Shown piece by piece: positions 20,841 through 22,252 of a DNA stretch of 22,252 bases. The stretch's first letter is position 1. Each line of letters starts with the position of its first letter. The position numbers were made by a program, and so were the translations under genes. A model generated the notes under the pieces. It searched no databases. It was not told the DNA's origin and was given only the letters and a program-made list of their open reading frames with translations. Source of the stretch: Lachnospiraceae bacterium (lineage in GTDB: Bacteria; Bacillota; Clostridia; Lachnospirales; Lachnospiraceae); assembly GCA_015057205.1 (NCBI GenBank), contig SVEW01000018.1, positions 1-22,252 on the forward strand. The letters are read 5' to 3'.

Positions 20841-20874
20841 TGAAATAAATATACGCCTATTATTTAAGGACGCT

Positions 20875-20916
20875 CGGTACATAGAATTTTGGAATTCTAT
20901 GTACCGTTGTTTTTTT
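20875..20916 (+). terminator. Strong intrinsic terminator
   Basis: A perfect 14-bp stem CGGTACATAGAATT / AATTCTATGTACCG, loop TTGG, then TTGT7. It closes the DUF134-NifX gene. Confidence 0.9.
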
Positions 20917-20941
20917 GGAAAAATGGCTGGGGTGGTTGGGC

Positions 20942-20972
20942 GATCGGTATATAGAATTTTGGAGTTCTGATG
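20942..20972 (+). repeat. Partial second copy of the terminator hairpin
   Basis: TCGGTATATAGAATTTTGGA at 20944, followed by GTTCTGATG, matches the first arm, loop and part of the second arm of the terminator at 20874-20901. There are two substitutions in 25 bases, then divergence. The copies are 70 bp apart. The second lacks a T run and a full 3' arm. Confidence 0.7.
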
Positions 20973-20973
20973 A

Positions 20974-21002
20974 TTGCAAAGGTCATTCTGTTATGGCATA
21001 AT
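20974..21002 (+). promoter_or_regulatory. Sigma-A promoter for the HAD phosphatase gene
   Basis: TTGCAA (20974-20979), 17 bp, CATAAT (20997-21002), 32 bp before the start codon. Confidence 0.6.
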
Positions 21003-21034
21003 GGTAGAATAAATAGAACTATGGAAGTGTAGAA

Positions 21035-21709
21035 ATGAAACAAGCAGTAATATTTGATTTGGACGGTACGTTGTTGGATTCCATCGCGGATTTAGCAGCG
21101 GCTATAAATGAAATTTTGAAACGCCACGGTTATGAGACTTTGCCGCTAGAGACAGTCAATAGCTACGTGGGAAATGGATTATCCATGTTGTTAAAAAGGG
21201 CTTTAAAGGATGAGCGTCAAAGAAAAGCACCGGTGGAAGGTGACGAATTTCAGGCATATTTAAAGGAACTGATTACCTATTATCGCGCACATTGCATGGA
21301 TCAGACTGTTCCGTACAAGGGGATTGAGACCATGTTGTTGGCGCTTAAGGAAAAAGGAATCAAGACAGCCATTGTTACAAATAAGAATACATTGGCGGCA
21401 ACAGAGCTGTGGGAGCATTTTTTTAAAGATGTCATTACGGTTGTAGTGGGAGAGGATGAAGCCCATGGAATTAAGAAAAAACCGGCACCCGACATGGTGT
21501 TAGAAGCTCTTCGCAAGTTAGAAGTATCGGCTTCGGACGCATGCTATGTAGGCGATTCCGAGGTGGATGTGGAAACCGCAAGGAATTGCAAAATGGAAGG
21601 CGCATTCGTGCTTTGGGGATTCCGTTCGAAAGAGGAGTTAAAAAAGGCCGGTGCAGACGTGCTCGTTGAAACGCCGGAGGAATTAAAGGAGGTTGTTACA
21701 CATGATTAA
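21035..21709 (+). CDS. HAD phosphatase, phosphoglycolate phosphatase type
   Basis: A 224-residue cytoplasmic hydrolase of the HAD subfamily with a helical C1 cap. The nucleophile motif is VIFDLDGTLLDS (the first Asp of DLDGT forms the phospho-enzyme). The cap covers about residues 15-85 and includes NSYVGNGLSMLLKRAL. Motif II is TAIVTNK, the catalytic lysine lies in IKKKPAPDMV, and the acidic motif is CYVGDSEVDVETARN. Length and motifs fit Gph/PgpP-type enzymes, which clear 2-phosphoglycolate, though related proteins act on other phosphates. The start codon of the glutaredoxin-like gene overlaps its end by 8 nt, so the two are translationally linked. Confidence 0.88.
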   Translation: MKQAVIFDLDGTLLDSIADLAAAINEILKRHGYETLPLETVNSYVGNGLSMLLKRALKDERQRKAPVEGDEFQAYLKELITYYRAHCMDQTVPYKGIETMLLALKEKGIKTAIVTNKNTLAATELWEHFFKDVITVVVGEDEAHGIKKKPAPDMVLEALRKLEVSASDACYVGDSEVDVETARNCKMEGAFVLWGFRSKEELKKAGADVLVETPEELKEVVTHD

Positions 21710-22001
21710 AATTTATGGTATGGATACTTGTCCGGATTGTACCTATTTACATCCGCAGGTAGAAGGGAAAGAAGAGTTTCAGTTGGTGGATATTGGGGCG
21801 CATGTAAAGAATCTTAAGGAATTTCTGAGATTGCGTGATAATAATCCGATTTTTGAAGCATGTAAACAGAATGGTTCCGCAGGGATTCCTTGCTTTTTAA
21901 AAGAAGACGGAACGGTAACGCTGACTCCGGAAGATGTGGGATTAAAATCACGCCCGCAGGATGAGGCAGTGGCTTGCTCGATAGATGGCAAAGGGTGTTA
22001 A
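21702..22001 (+). CDS. Glutaredoxin-like protein
   Basis: A 99-residue thioredoxin-fold protein. The active-site motif is YGMDTCPDC, close to the N-terminus as in glutaredoxins (CPDC in place of CPYC). GSAGIPCFLKEDGTVTLTP holds the cis-proline that faces the active site. A further Cys lies in EACKQNG and two more at the C-terminal CSIDGKGC, more cysteines than usual. The start at 21702 is chosen because AAGGAGG (21686-21692) is 9 nt upstream; it overlaps the preceding stop. It probably reduces disulfides or mixed thiols in the cytoplasm. No terminator is seen after it. Confidence 0.78.
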   Translation: MIKIYGMDTCPDCTYLHPQVEGKEEFQLVDIGAHVKNLKEFLRLRDNNPIFEACKQNGSAGIPCFLKEDGTVTLTPEDVGLKSRPQDEAVACSIDGKGC

Positions 22002-22015
22002 GGGGACGTACATAT

Positions 22016-22132
22016 TTAGTAGGGTGAGCTTTTTGAAGAGTGACATATGCTAGTGAGGCCTGCCATTTCCTCCACAAATGCACTTAACAGGCGTGCCGGC
22101 TCGTCGGATGGAATAGAAATTTCTATGTCCAA
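22016..22132 (-). pseudogene. Possible N-terminal remnant of an IS1182-like transposase
   Basis: A 38-codon frame reads LDIEISIPSDEPARLLSAFV followed by EEMAGL. The pattern I-P-x-D-(E/D)-x-x-R-L-L-x-x-F-V-E-x-M is what I associate with the start of IS1182/DUF772-type transposases. It runs into unrelated sequence and a stop, and a stop lies in frame just upstream, so only a fragment remains. Confidence 0.35.
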
Positions 22133-22148
22133 CGGCCGGCCGGTTGGT

Positions 22149-22247
22149 TACGTGTAAAATATGGAATATTTACATTTACACGTAGAGAATGTTTGTGAAG
22201 TTGAAAACTATACGGGGAATATTGGGATTATCCATTTTTACACGTAG
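22149..22247. repeat. Three copies of an 11-bp motif TTTACACGTAG
   Basis: Inverted copy (TACGTGTAAA) at 22149-22158 and direct copies at 22175-22185 and 22237-22247. The first two form a 10-bp hairpin with a 16-nt loop. They may be insertion-sequence ends linked to the remnant beside them. No gene is seen in the 22133-22252 stretch. Confidence 0.6.
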
Positions 22248-22252
22248 TCGGG

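Noticed and set aside
20238..20882. 214-codon minus-strand frame over the DUF134-NifX gene
   Set aside because: Ile/Ser/Met-rich translation of the opposite strand; the plus-strand gene has clear domains, start site and terminator.

Overview
The window looks like the chromosome of an anaerobic, spore-forming Clostridia member, most likely a Lachnospiraceae relative. The signs are a SpoVT regulator with a sigma-G-like promoter, strong AGGAGG ribosome-binding sites, U-rich intrinsic terminators, moderately AT-rich coding sequence, and families common in that group (ArgR, YitT, ABC-F, DUF134/NifX, BlaI/M56). The genus assignment is inference. All gene calls come from reading translations and motifs; no database search was possible.

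Layout. 1-3277 (+): the 3' end of a carboxylate/amino-acid type permease, then a tightly packed unit of a double-HTH AraC regulator, a free-standing tRNA-binding OB-fold protein, a YitT membrane protein and the arginine repressor ArgR, closed by a terminator. 3289-4248 (-): a zinc-dependent phospholipase C-like protein. 4365-6133 (+): a small HAD hydrolase, a ROK sugar kinase and a YvyF-like double zinc-ribbon protein. 6168-8571 (-): a hemolysin III-type membrane protein and a SulP anion transporter, separated by a very long hairpin that buries the downstream ribosome-binding site. 8704-11492 (+): spoVT and a class A penicillin-binding protein with a strongly acidic tail. 11525-12295 (-): a PHP-family phosphoesterase that shares overlapping -35 boxes with tRNA-Pro(CGG) at 12389-12462.

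12470-16058 is the accessory part. Two 185-bp direct repeats (4 mismatches by eye) flank about 3.2 kb holding the wreck of an ECF sigma factor locus and an intact BlaI/M56 (BlaR1-like) sensor-repressor pair with two operators. Each repeat contains the tRNA-Pro terminator followed by a tRNA-Pro-derived sequence whose T-loop is expanded by about 60 nt of GC-rich nested hairpins. A 52-bp near-perfect palindrome abuts the second repeat exactly. 16064-16500 holds only weak small ORFs.

16501-18392 encodes two lipoproteins and PncC (CinA C-terminal type). 18393-20070 is an ABC-F gene of the antibiotic-resistance type, preceded by a leader with a 5-codon uORF, a long hairpin that includes this uORF, and an intrinsic terminator just before the gene, which suggests ribosome-mediated attenuation. 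20054-20840 is a DUF134-NifX fusion with two identical palindromic operators around its promoter. It is followed by a phosphoglycolate phosphatase-like HAD and a glutaredoxin-like protein (21035-22001). The last 250 bp carry a probable transposase remnant and three copies of an 11-bp motif.

The most interesting unexplained structures are the tRNA-derived repeat flanking the BlaI/M56 cassette, the ABC-F leader, and the hlyIII leader hairpin.
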